Shown: piece by piece, positions 38,962 through 46,865 of the stretch | How positions within the stretch are numbered: position 1 is the stretch's first letter | How the letters are laid out: each line of letters begins with the position of its first letter | Assembly: GCA_045603085.1 (NCBI GenBank) | Contig: JAZULL010000033.1 | Span: 1-64,000, forward strand | Source: SVQP01 sp045603085 | GTDB taxonomy: Bacteria > Bacillota > Clostridia > Oscillospirales > CAG-272 | Length of the DNA stretch: 64,000 bases | Reading direction: 5' to 3' | Notes under the pieces: model-generated | What the model was told of the DNA's origin: nothing | Database searches by the model: none | Seen by the model: only the letters and a program-made list of their open reading frames with translations | Program-made: the position numbers and the translations under genes

Positions 38962-39669
38962 TTATTTCACTTTTCCCACGTAGAAGATTCTGCGCAGCGA
39001 TTCGTGGAAGGGCTTTACGATGCGGATGACGATCAGCATCAGTCCGAACACCACGAAGGTGGCGCAGGGGTAGGGCGACCATATCACATGTCCGGGCATC
39101 TCGAAGGTCAGGTGAATGAAAAGCTCGATGAGCAGCGTCCAGATGCCAAGGCCGATCAAGCCTGCACCTGCGATATAAAGGCGGCCGCGTCTGACGTAAT
39201 GGAACACAGTGGTCACAGCGGTCATCAAAATCCCCAACGCGCCGACAACGGGGAAGGCAAAGGTCATGAACCAATGGCCGCCCGTTTGCAGGTTGATATA
39301 CAGCAAATACAGCAAGATCGTGGCGAATCCGCAAGGCACGAAGATCGCGGGGGAGGTGCGCTTGAACCACAGCGGCATGATCACGCAGACGTAAAATACG
39401 CCGATACCGCCTGCCACAAAGCCGCCCCATGAGATCTTATCGTTCAGCGAGATATTGAACATCACGGTCAGAGCTGCCACCAGCAACGCGATGATGGTGA
39501 CTACAAACAAAATGCCCTTGCGGTTAAATTCCTCGCTTTCAAAATCCTTTTTGGGATACGTGGGCGGAGCGTCCTTGATCGGGACGTCGGGGTGATAGAC
39601 CCGTGTTGCACAGACGGGACAGACGGTCTGGCCGTCGCTGAGCTCTACGCCGCATTTGATACAGAACAT
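38962..39669 (-). CDS. zinc-ribbon multi-pass membrane protein (DUF6320-like)
   Basis: A 235-residue protein with an N-terminal zinc ribbon (CIKCGVELSDGQTVCPVC) and about six membrane helices. It resembles the family annotated DUF6320, which commonly follows the esterase/acyltransferase gene, as here. Its ATG directly follows the upstream stop (TAAATG), so the two are translationally coupled. This suggests one membrane-associated acyl-transfer system. Molecular function is unknown. A membrane platform or acyl-donor channel for the soluble partner is a guess. Confidence 0.75.
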   Translation of the reverse strand: MFCIKCGVELSDGQTVCPVCATRVYHPDVPIKDAPPTYPKKDFESEEFNRKGILFVVTIIALLVAALTVMFNISLNDKISWGGFVAGGIGVFYVCVIMPLWFKRTSPAIFVPCGFATILLYLLYINLQTGGHWFMTFAFPVVGALGILMTAVTTVFHYVRRGRLYIAGAGLIGLGIWTLLIELFIHLTFEMPGHVIWSPYPCATFVVFGLMLIVIRIVKPFHESLRRIFYVGKVK

Positions 39670-41922
39670 TTATCGGGCCTCCTCTCTTGCATTACTTTGC
39701 GCGATGACGTGAATGCCAAGCTCGCGCAGGACCTGGTAGAAATGCCGCTCAAGCAGCGGCTTGTCGGTATTTCTGGTAATATTGAACATCATTTTACCCT
39801 TGTAGGTGATCAGCGAGGTGTTGTATCGCTGGCTTCTCTGTGTGCCCAGCACGAAATCCAGACGGTCCACGTACTGCTCAAATTCGGGCGGCATATTGGA
39901 AACACCGAGGTTGGAGAACGAGAAGCAGGATTTGCGCTCGCCCACGGCCTCGTAAACGCCCTTCATGATCACGTCCTTGAGTGGCAGCGGTGCCATGCGG
40001 ATCAGCAGATTTTTCTCGCTGGACACGTTGGCGGCAATGATGGCGGCCATGCGGCGCGGCGTGATCTGCAGCTTCATCTGGTGAAAGACGCTCCGGCAAA
40101 GCTCGGGAAATTCATAGTCGCCGTACTTGGTTTCGATGCTCGGAATGGTATACAGAATAAAGTTTCTAAGTGTTTTCGAGGGAAAGATGGTGCGCAGATT
40201 GACCGGCACGAAGATCTTGATGGGCTTGTGCTTGGCGGGATTGCTCACCTGCTCTTTTTGCAGTCTGTCCACCGCCAGCATCAGGGCGGCGGTCAGCGCG
40301 GCGGTCACGGTTACGCCCTGGGCTTTGGCCAGCGCGCGCACCTGCTCGGCGTCCAGGATAAAGGTGGTGTTGGTGCGGAAGCCGTCCACCTCGCGAAGCC
40401 CCTTGATGGAATACGCGTCCGAGTCCTTGCGCGAGAGCGCGTGCTTGCCCGCGTATTTAAAGAAGCTGTCCTCCAGCTCGGCGGGGTCGGGCTCCTCCAG
40501 ACGGTCCAGCACGCCGTTTCCGGGCGGCACCTTGACGCCGTATTTTTGATAGATATATTCGGCCACCAGCGTTTTGAGGAATACAAGACCGCCGTTGCCG
40601 TCGGTCAGTGCGTGGAAAAATTCCACCGCGATGCGCTTATCGTAAACAATGACGCGGAAGGCACATTTGCGAATGTCGTCAAACGGCATGCGCGCCAGAG
40701 GGTAGGGCTTTTCCTCCATGATCTCGGGTGCGTGGGGGATCTCTTCAAGGTAGTACCAGAAGAATCCGGGTTTCACACGCACGGCAATCGAGGGGAATCG
40801 GCGGACGGTGACATCAAGGGCGACCCGCAAGGCCTCCTTGTCTACCGGCTCGGTCATGGTTGCCGCCATACGGAACACGTTGCTCCATGAGCGGGTACGG
40901 GCGGCGGGGAAGATCTTGGCGGCGTTGTCCAGCGCCATCCAGCGCAGCTTTTTCTGATTGGGAATGCAGGCCTTGATGTGCTTGCGGATGCGGTCAAAGT
41001 CGCGGTCGAACTCCTTGATCCCGTACAGCACGTAGCCGTGCCACATCTCGGGGGCAATGACAAGATCGCTTTGCACGCCGCAATCCAAAAGCTTCCCGTG
41101 CATCTGCACCGCGTCGTCCAGCATGATCTCGGCACCTCCCACAAAGCAGAGCGTGGGCGGCAGACCCACGAGATCACCGAACAGAGGCGAGATGCGGGGG
41201 TCGGATTTATTCAGGCTGTCCTGCGCCGGATCGGCACAGGTCACGGGATAGATGTTCTTGTCGTCGCCCTGCTCTGCCGCGCCGTAAACGTAGCAGTCGG
41301 CAAAGAATTTGAGACGCTCGGCCGTCATGGTGGGGTCGATCTTTTCGTTTGTGCGATAAGAAGCACCCGATGCGGTCAGGTCGGTCCATGGGGAGATAGT
41401 GATCATGCCCGCGGGCATGGTTCTGCCCTTGGCCTTGAGCGCCATGCACAGCGCGTAGCAAAGGCCGCCGCCCGCGCTCTCGCCGCACAGCATGATCTGT
41501 CCGGGGGCATATCCTGCCGAGAGCAGATATCCGTAAGCGTCCTCTGCATCGTCAAGGGCTGCGGGGAAGGGGGCTTCGGGGGCAAGTCTGTAGGCGGTGC
41601 ACATGACGCGCACGCCGCAGCGCGCGGCCAAGGTCGCGCCAAAGCCCTTGGCGTAGTCTAAGTCGCCGCAGGTATAGCCGCCGCCATGCAGGTAGAGAAT
41701 GACGCCGGGAGAGACCTCGTCGCGCGGCTTGATCATACAAGACGGCATACTGCCCACAAGAAAATCCTCAAAGGTGACGGCATCTCTGTGGCCTGCCGAC
41801 ATCAGCCTGCCAATGCGATCCTGCCAGACGCGCATGCTTGCAAGCGACGCGCCCGCGATAAAGGGCTTGAGCAGGGAAAGGCGGGAGCGCAGAATCAGCG
41901 TCCCCTTGTTCTTTTTCTTCAA
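39670..41922 (-). CDS. alpha/beta hydrolase fused to a condensation-type acyltransferase
   Basis: A 750-residue two-domain protein. The N-terminal half (about 1-315) is a hormone-sensitive-lipase-type esterase with oxyanion motif LYLHGGGYTCG, nucleophile elbow CGESAGGG and a late MWHGYVL His. The C-terminal half (about 325-750) resembles wax-ester/alcohol acyltransferase or condensation domains, with the active-site motif FFHALTDGNGG (HxxxD). In many bacteria the two are separate proteins. Translation starts at TTG (41922), supported by AGGAGG nine bases upstream. It sits between ymdB and the DUF6320-like gene in one minus-strand operon. A plausible job is transfer and removal of an acyl group on a lipid or alcohol. 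The substrate is unknown. Confidence 0.82.
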   Translation of the reverse strand: MKKKNKGTLILRSRLSLLKPFIAGASLASMRVWQDRIGRLMSAGHRDAVTFEDFLVGSMPSCMIKPRDEVSPGVILYLHGGGYTCGDLDYAKGFGATLAARCGVRVMCTAYRLAPEAPFPAALDDAEDAYGYLLSAGYAPGQIMLCGESAGGGLCYALCMALKAKGRTMPAGMITISPWTDLTASGASYRTNEKIDPTMTAERLKFFADCYVYGAAEQGDDKNIYPVTCADPAQDSLNKSDPRISPLFGDLVGLPPTLCFVGGAEIMLDDAVQMHGKLLDCGVQSDLVIAPEMWHGYVLYGIKEFDRDFDRIRKHIKACIPNQKKLRWMALDNAAKIFPAARTRSWSNVFRMAATMTEPVDKEALRVALDVTVRRFPSIAVRVKPGFFWYYLEEIPHAPEIMEEKPYPLARMPFDDIRKCAFRVIVYDKRIAVEFFHALTDGNGGLVFLKTLVAEYIYQKYGVKVPPGNGVLDRLEEPDPAELEDSFFKYAGKHALSRKDSDAYSIKGLREVDGFRTNTTFILDAEQVRALAKAQGVTVTAALTAALMLAVDRLQKEQVSNPAKHKPIKIFVPVNLRTIFPSKTLRNFILYTIPSIETKYGDYEFPELCRSVFHQMKLQITPRRMAAIIAANVSSEKNLLIRMAPLPLKDVIMKGVYEAVGERKSCFSFSNLGVSNMPPEFEQYVDRLDFVLGTQRSQRYNTSLITYKGKMMFNITRNTDKPLLERHFYQVLRELGIHVIAQSNAREEAR

Positions 41923-41955
41923 GGTGAGATCCTCCTTTCGTCAGAATTTTGCAAG

Positions 41956-42735
41956 TTAAAAAATCAGTTGCTTGGCCGAGGTGGTGCGGCCGGTGTCGGT
42001 ATCCACGCAGAACAGTACCGCGTGTGCGCGGACGCGTCCGTCGGCAACCGAAAAGCGAGCGGGCATGTGATTGCGCAGCATGTGCACCACGGGCTCGGTT
42101 TTGGCACCGATCACGCCGCCCTCGGGGCCTGTCATGCCAAGGTCGGTGACGTATCCCGTGCCGCCGGGCAGGATCTGCAAGTCGGCGGTGGCCACGTGGG
42201 TATGTGTGCCGAAAATGACAGAGATCTTGCCGTCAAAGGTGCGCGCCACGGCGTATTTTTCGCTGGTTGCCTCGGCGTGAAAATCCAGCACCGCGATATC
42301 ATAATTGCCCTTTTGGGCATCCAGAATACGTTCCAGCGTCAAAAAGGGATTGTCCAGCGCATCCATGTGTACCACGCCCAAGAGGTTGATGCACAGCACG
42401 CGCACGCCCGCGACGTTGACTACCGCATATCCGTAGCCGGGATTGGCGGGCGGAAAATTGGCGGGACGGATGATCTGTGAGGGACACTCGTCCAGAAAAT
42501 TGCCCGTGTCGGGCGCGCTGTAGGCGTGGTTGCCCAGCGTGATCAGATCGGCACCCGCGTCCAAAAGATCCAGCGCGTCGCGGCGACAGATTCCCTTGAT
42601 CTGCGAGGCGTTTTCGCCGTTGACGATGCAAAAATCAACGCCGAGCGCATTCTTTTGCGCGCGCAGATTTTTTTGCAAATGGTCAAGGCCGGCTGTGCCG
42701 ACGACGTCGCCCACGGCCAGAATTTTTAAAATCAT
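41956..42735 (-). CDS. ymdB: metallophosphoesterase, YmdB family
   Basis: A 259-residue calcineurin-like phosphoesterase. Motifs: AVGDVVG (metal Asp), NGENAS (Asn), TLGNHAYS (His), LDFHAEATSEK and FGTHTHVATAD (paired His). This set is specific to the TIGR00282/YmdB family, whose B. subtilis member hydrolyses 2',3'- and 3',5'-cyclic nucleotides and affects biofilm genes and RNA turnover. Its start overlaps the CPBP protease stop as ATGA. Usually ymdB follows rny, so its placement in a CPBP/acyltransferase operon is less common. Confidence 0.9.
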   Translation of the reverse strand: MILKILAVGDVVGTAGLDHLQKNLRAQKNALGVDFCIVNGENASQIKGICRRDALDLLDAGADLITLGNHAYSAPDTGNFLDECPSQIIRPANFPPANPGYGYAVVNVAGVRVLCINLLGVVHMDALDNPFLTLERILDAQKGNYDIAVLDFHAEATSEKYAVARTFDGKISVIFGTHTHVATADLQILPGGTGYVTDLGMTGPEGGVIGAKTEPVVHMLRNHMPARFSVADGRVRAHAVLFCVDTDTGRTTSAKQLIF

Positions 42736-44006
42736 ACGGTTTCCTCTGTTTCCACCGAGGGCTGGGCATCCGCTTGCTCTTCGGGTGCGGCCTCGTCGGT
42801 GATATCGTCGGAGGTGTCAAGTGCCTCGACCATCTGCTCTACGGGGATGGTCTCCTCGGGAAGCTCTGCGGGAAGCTCGGCGGTGGGATCAACCGTGGGA
42901 TCGATACCGTAGTCTTGTACGGGCTCGATTACCGTTTGGGCAACCGGCTCGGTGATCGGCTTGCCGGCAGGCGCGGTAGTCTGCTCGGGTGCGGGTGCCT
43001 CGGGCGCGGGTCTGCGCAGCGAGATCAGCAGAATAATGCCGACGATCAGCATGGGAATGGCGATCAGTACGCTGAGCACCAGATATGCCCAGAAGGTGAC
43101 CTCGCTGATAGTAGCCAGCACCTCGTCTACGTGCGGCTCAAACGAGGGGTGATCGTGCCATGCCGAGGAATTAAACAGCTCGCCCATGAGCAGGGAGATC
43201 AGGTTGGCACCGTTGAAGACAAAGTGGCAGACGATGCAGGGATAGATGGAATCGGTTTTGACAAATAAGTAGCCCATGACAATACCCAGCACGAAGGTGT
43301 ATACCACCTGTGCGGGACTGCCGTGCGCCAGACCGAACAGCGCGGAGGTGATTATGATGGCGGGCAGGGGACGCATGCGGTTTGTCAGATTGGTCAGAGG
43401 GCCTGCGCGGAATACCAGCTCCTCGATCAGCGGTGCGCCGAAAATGGCGGCGATAATAAACATGCCGTTGTCACCCACCGAGGTGTTCATCATCTCGTAG
43501 TAAAGCTCGTAAAGCCATTGGAGATCCTCGGCGTATTCGGGGAAGGCGTCGACCAGGATGGGATAGCATTGCTCGATCAGCCAGGAGGCGGCAATGCTGA
43601 GCACGGTCATTACGCCGCTGACGATAAAGAACAGCGAAAGACCCATGAGCACCGCGGTCAGAATGGCCTTGAAAGAGGTGCGCTTGAAATGGAAGTATTC
43701 GACGAAGTTGCGCCCCTTGCGGTTAAAGATCAGCCAAAGGATCAAAAGGGCGGCCACCGTGGTAATGGCAGATATCAGATAGGTCAGATTGGTGACGGTA
43801 TTGGCATAATCGGTCAGGTAAATATTCTGCAATGCCTCAGCGCCCATGGAGTCGGGTGAGATCAGAAAGGGCAGGAACACGCGGATATAGCAAAAGACGG
43901 CGATAAGCCCTATGATCACGCTTCCGAAGGCGTTCATAAATACGGTATAGCCGATCGGGAAGGCAAGGCCCTTGATCACGGCTCCCTTTTTCTTGGTTTG
44001 TTGCAT
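42732..44006 (-). CDS. CPBP family intramembrane glutamic protease
   Basis: A 424-residue protein with about eight membrane helices. The Abi/CPBP (Rce1-like) signature is present: PLIEELVFRAGPL (EExxxR), FGLAHGSPAQV (HxxxxQ-like) and CHFVFNGANL (HxxxN). These residues build the intramembrane active site. The last 100 residues are an acidic, Pro/Thr-rich cytosolic tail (e.g. PAPEAPAPEQTTAP) that is not part of the protease fold. The start at 44006 follows AAGGAG. It is the first gene of a four-gene operon from the promoter at 44045-44073. Bacterial members are linked to membrane protein processing and bacteriocin immunity. No bacteriocin gene is seen here. Confidence 0.88.
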   Translation of the reverse strand: MQQTKKKGAVIKGLAFPIGYTVFMNAFGSVIIGLIAVFCYIRVFLPFLISPDSMGAEALQNIYLTDYANTVTNLTYLISAITTVAALLILWLIFNRKGRNFVEYFHFKRTSFKAILTAVLMGLSLFFIVSGVMTVLSIAASWLIEQCYPILVDAFPEYAEDLQWLYELYYEMMNTSVGDNGMFIIAAIFGAPLIEELVFRAGPLTNLTNRMRPLPAIIITSALFGLAHGSPAQVVYTFVLGIVMGYLFVKTDSIYPCIVCHFVFNGANLISLLMGELFNSSAWHDHPSFEPHVDEVLATISEVTFWAYLVLSVLIAIPMLIVGIILLISLRRPAPEAPAPEQTTAPAGKPITEPVAQTVIEPVQDYGIDPTVDPTAELPAELPEETIPVEQMVEALDTSDDITDEAAPEEQADAQPSVETEETV

Positions 44007-44044
44007 GACAAATCTCCTTTCGGGGGAATAAATTACCATCTTAT

Positions 44045-44073
44045 ATTGTACCATGTTTTCGGGGTGTTGTCAA
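44045..44073 (-). promoter_or_regulatory. promoter of the CPBP-ymdB operon
   Basis: Minus strand TTGACA (44068-44073), 17 bases, TACAAT (44045-44050). Confidence 0.8.
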
Positions 44074-44121
44074 GCGTGTGTGAATCCGTGCAAAATGCCG
44101 CGCGGAGTTTGCAAAAAAGAC

Positions 44122-44150
44122 TTGCCAAAGTCGGGGGGTTATGATATAAT
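44122..44150 (+). promoter_or_regulatory. promoter of asnA
   Basis: TTGCCA (44122-44127), 17 bases, TATAAT (44145-44150). Confidence 0.7.
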
Positions 44151-44187
44151 AATGATAAGTATTGAGTTTCCCTGCAAGGAGTAGGTT

Positions 44188-45198
44188 ATGAGCCATTGTT
44201 TCATTCCCCAAGGCTACGTACAGGTGCTGGATGCATACCAGACCCAGCGAGCCATCGAGCATATCAAAACCACGTTTCAGCGCGAGTTCTGTGCCGCGCT
44301 GAACTTAAAGCGCGTCTCGGCGCCGCTGTTTGTTGCAAGCGATTCGGGTCTGAACGATAATCTGAACGGACATGAACGCCCCGTTGCATTTGACATTCCC
44401 GCGCTGGACGGCGCGCATGCAGAGGTGGTGCATTCCCTTGCAAAGTGGAAAAGACTTGCGCTGTCCCGCTACGGCTTTGCGGTCGGAAACGGTCTGTATA
44501 CCGATATGAACGCTATCCGCCGCGATGAGGATCTGGATAATATCCATTCCATCTACGTCGACCAATGGGACTGGGAAAAGGTGATCACCAAAGAGGCCAG
44601 AACCGTGGATTACCTCAAGCTGATGGTCAAGGCCATCGTGGGCGCGGTATGCGCCACCGAGGAGCAGCTGCAGGTGCATTTTCCTCAGCTGACCGGCAAG
44701 CTGTGCCGCGAGGTGACCTTCGTGACCTCTCAGGAGCTTTGCGATCTGTACCCCGATCTGACTCCCGAGCAAAGAGAGCATGAATTTACCAAGATCCACA
44801 AAACCGTGTTTGTCATCGGCATCGGCGACAAGCTGTCGGACGGTAAACCCCACGGCGGGCGTGCGCCCGACTATGACGACTGGGCGCTTAACGGCGATCT
44901 GCTGTTCTGGGATGACGTGCTCGGCCGCGCGTTGGAGATCTCCTCAATGGGTATCCGCGTGGACGAGGCGTCTTTGGATCGCCAGCTGACGCTGTCGGGC
45001 TGTGACGACCGCAGAAGCCTGCCGTTCCATAAGATGCTTCTTGCGGGCGAGCTGCCGCTGACGGTTGGCGGCGGTATCGGTCAGTCCCGCCTTTGCATGC
45101 TGCTGATGGGCAGCGCGCACATCGGTGAGGTGCAGTCGGGTATCTGGGACGAGCAAACAAGAAAAATTTGCGCCGAAGCCGGCATCAGATTGCTTTGA
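44188..45198 (+). CDS. asnA: aspartate-ammonia ligase
   Basis: A 336-residue asparagine synthetase of the ammonia-dependent class II tRNA-synthetase-like fold. Typical stretches are LKRVSAPLFVASDSGLNDNL, ERPVAFDIPALDGAHAEVVH, YTDMNAIRRDED, VDQWDWEKVI and the C-terminal GGGIGQSRLCMLLMGSAHIG. It makes asparagine from aspartate, ammonia and ATP. Length fits the family (about 330-345). AAGGAG precedes the ATG. It shares a transcript with the lipid kinase 32 bases downstream, with no functional link visible. Confidence 0.96.
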   Translation: MSHCFIPQGYVQVLDAYQTQRAIEHIKTTFQREFCAALNLKRVSAPLFVASDSGLNDNLNGHERPVAFDIPALDGAHAEVVHSLAKWKRLALSRYGFAVGNGLYTDMNAIRRDEDLDNIHSIYVDQWDWEKVITKEARTVDYLKLMVKAIVGAVCATEEQLQVHFPQLTGKLCREVTFVTSQELCDLYPDLTPEQREHEFTKIHKTVFVIGIGDKLSDGKPHGGRAPDYDDWALNGDLLFWDDVLGRALEISSMGIRVDEASLDRQLTLSGCDDRRSLPFHKMLLAGELPLTVGGGIGQSRLCMLLMGSAHIGEVQSGIWDEQTRKICAEAGIRLL

Positions 45199-45230
45199 GT
45201 TGGTTTCACATAAAAAAGTTGGAGGATATT

Positions 45231-46073
45231 ATGACGCTGATTCTGTACAACCCCCACGCAAATAACAATGACGTAACCGCCGCGCTGGACGGCGCAATGG
45301 TGTATGCTTCTGCACCCGATACGGTGGTCAAGGACCTGACAGCTGTAGACGTGCGCCGGGAAATCTGCGCGCTCTCGGAGCATGACCGCGTGCTGATTTG
45401 CGGCGGCGACGGTACGCTGATGCGACTGGCGAATGCTCTGGACGGTGCTACCTATGCCGCACAGCTCTATTTGTGGAAGAGCGGCACGGGTAACGATTTT
45501 CTGCGCGATCTGGGCAGGAACGATGATACGGAGCCTGTTTTGCTCAACCCCTATCTGACAGGGCTTCCCCACGTCAAGGTGGGTGGAAAGACCTATCTTT
45601 ACATCAACGGCATCGGCTTTGGACTTGACGGCATGGTCTGCGAGGTCACCGATAAGCTCAAGGCGCAGGGTGTCAAGAAGATCAATTATACCATGGAGTC
45701 GATCAAGCTTTTGCTGGGCGGCTTCAAGTGTCCTTCGGGTACGGTCACGGTTGACGGCGAGTCCAAGCGCTATAAGAAGATCTGGATCGCGTCTGCTATG
45801 TACGGCCAGTATTACGGAGGCGGCATGCGCGTCGCGCCCGAGCAAAAGCGCGGCGGCAAGACGCTGACCTGCTGCGTCTGGCATTCCTCGGGAAAGCTGA
45901 CCACGCTGATGCACTTCCCCAAGATCTTCACGGGCGAGCACGTGCAGTATAAAAAAACCATCGACGTCTTTACGGGTAAAAAGATCAAGGTCGAGTTCGA
46001 TAAGCCGACGGCCTTGCAGATCGACGGTGAAACGGTCAGCGGTGTGACCTCTTACACCGCATGGATCGACTGA
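45231..46073 (+). CDS. diacylglycerol/lipid kinase family protein
   Basis: A 280-residue protein of the DagK/YegS/BmrU catalytic family. The start ATG 45231 follows TTGGAGGA. Family motifs: NPHANNN at the N-terminus, the nucleotide-binding CGGDGTLMRLAN (GGDGT), GTGNDFLRDLG, and a beta-sandwich C-terminal half ending LQIDGE. It probably phosphorylates diacylglycerol or a related membrane lipid in phospholipid recycling. It is slightly shorter than the usual 290-300 residues. It is second in the asnA transcript, and the next gene begins after a new promoter and riboswitch. Confidence 0.85.
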   Translation: MTLILYNPHANNNDVTAALDGAMVYASAPDTVVKDLTAVDVRREICALSEHDRVLICGGDGTLMRLANALDGATYAAQLYLWKSGTGNDFLRDLGRNDDTEPVLLNPYLTGLPHVKVGGKTYLYINGIGFGLDGMVCEVTDKLKAQGVKKINYTMESIKLLLGGFKCPSGTVTVDGESKRYKKIWIASAMYGQYYGGGMRVAPEQKRGGKTLTCCVWHSSGKLTTLMHFPKIFTGEHVQYKKTIDVFTGKKIKVEFDKPTALQIDGETVSGVTSYTAWID

Positions 46074-46161
46074 ATTTTGCGGATTGCCCGGCCGCGGATG
46101 CCGTTTGTCAAAAATGCCAAAAGAGTGCAAAAGGGAAGCGAGAAAATAGCCCTTTTGCGTA

Positions 46162-46190
46162 TTGACATTTTTCGCAAAATGCGGTATAAT
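46162..46190 (+). promoter_or_regulatory. promoter of the purine operon
   Basis: TTGACA (46162-46167), 17 bases, TATAAT (46185-46190), full consensus. Transcription would start near 46197, just before the riboswitch. Confidence 0.88.
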
Positions 46191-46202
46191 GAGCGCATAG
46201 GA

Positions 46203-46316
46203 AATTTCTTCCCGTGACCGGCGGAATGTGAGCTTACACACAGGAGCGGGAAGTTATCAAGCCGACCGCCTGGGCAATCCTGTCTTAACGAGTTTAGGAT
46301 AGGACTGCCCTTTTTG
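46203..46316 (+). promoter_or_regulatory. ZTP (pfl) riboswitch with terminator
   Basis: CTTCCCG (46208-46214) pairs with CGGGAAG (46247-46253) in the first aptamer half. After a linker comes ACCGCCTGGGCA, the diagnostic conserved 3' half of ZTP/pfl aptamers. Its GGGCA (46272-46276) also forms the left arm of a terminator: GGGCAATCCT (46272-46281) with AGGACTGCCC (46301-46310), followed by TTTTT. Ligand binding by the aptamer should prevent terminator formation. ZTP/ZMP accumulates when 10-formyl-THF is short, so the switch would turn on purE and the one-carbon genes downstream. Confidence 0.9.
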
Positions 46317-46336
46317 TATACATAAGGAGAAACAGC

Positions 46337-46831
46337 ATGAAAAAAGTAGCTATCATTATGGGAAGCGACAGCGATCTTCCCGTTGTGGAGAAAGCCATCA
46401 ATACCTTGAAGGAATTCGACGTGCCGTTTGAGGCGCACGTGTATTCGGCACACAGAACGCCCGACGAGGCCGCGCGGTTTGCAGCAGGCGCAAGAGATGC
46501 AGGCTTTGGCGCTATCATCGCGGCGGCAGGCATGGCGGCGCACCTGGCAGGTGCTATCGCGGCCAGAACCACCCTGCCCGTGGTTGGCATTCCGGTCAAG
46601 GGTGGCGCTGTGGACGGCATGGACGCACTGCTTGCAACGGTACAGATGCCCTCCGGCATGCCTGTGGCAACCGTCGCACTCAACGGTGCTGTGAATGCGG
46701 CACTTTTGTGCATTCAGATGCTGGCGATTGAAGACAAGGAGCTTGCGGCCAAGCTGGACCAAAAGAGAGCCCGCGACACCGCCGCAGTGCTTGCAAAGGA
46801 TGCCGCCCTGCAGGAGCGTCTGAAGGGCTGA
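46337..46831 (+). CDS. purE: 5-(carboxyamino)imidazole ribonucleotide mutase
   Basis: A 164-residue class I PurE. The motifs MGSDSDLPV, VYSAHRTPDEA (catalytic SAHR) and AAAGMAAHLAGAIAARTTLP are clear. It moves the carboxyl group from N5 to C4 of the aminoimidazole ring. Class I enzymes normally work with PurK, but no purK lies in this operon, so either purK is elsewhere or CO2 supply differs. First gene after the ZTP riboswitch, with AAGGAG before the ATG. Confidence 0.95.
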   Translation: MKKVAIIMGSDSDLPVVEKAINTLKEFDVPFEAHVYSAHRTPDEAARFAAGARDAGFGAIIAAAGMAAHLAGAIAARTTLPVVGIPVKGGAVDGMDALLATVQMPSGMPVATVALNGAVNAALLCIQMLAIEDKELAAKLDQKRARDTAAVLAKDAALQERLKG

Positions 46832-46865
46832 TACACGGAAGACGGCAAAAGTTAAGGAGACATTT

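Noticed and set aside
39592..40890. 432-codon plus-strand frame opposite the esterase-acyltransferase gene
   Set aside because: The minus-strand frame has clear catalytic motifs and operon context. The plus-strand frame is low-complexity His/Gly/Val sequence.
42732..44006. Bacteriocin immunity protein as a specific call for the CPBP protein
   Set aside because: No bacteriocin precursor or export gene is nearby. The operon suggests a housekeeping membrane role.
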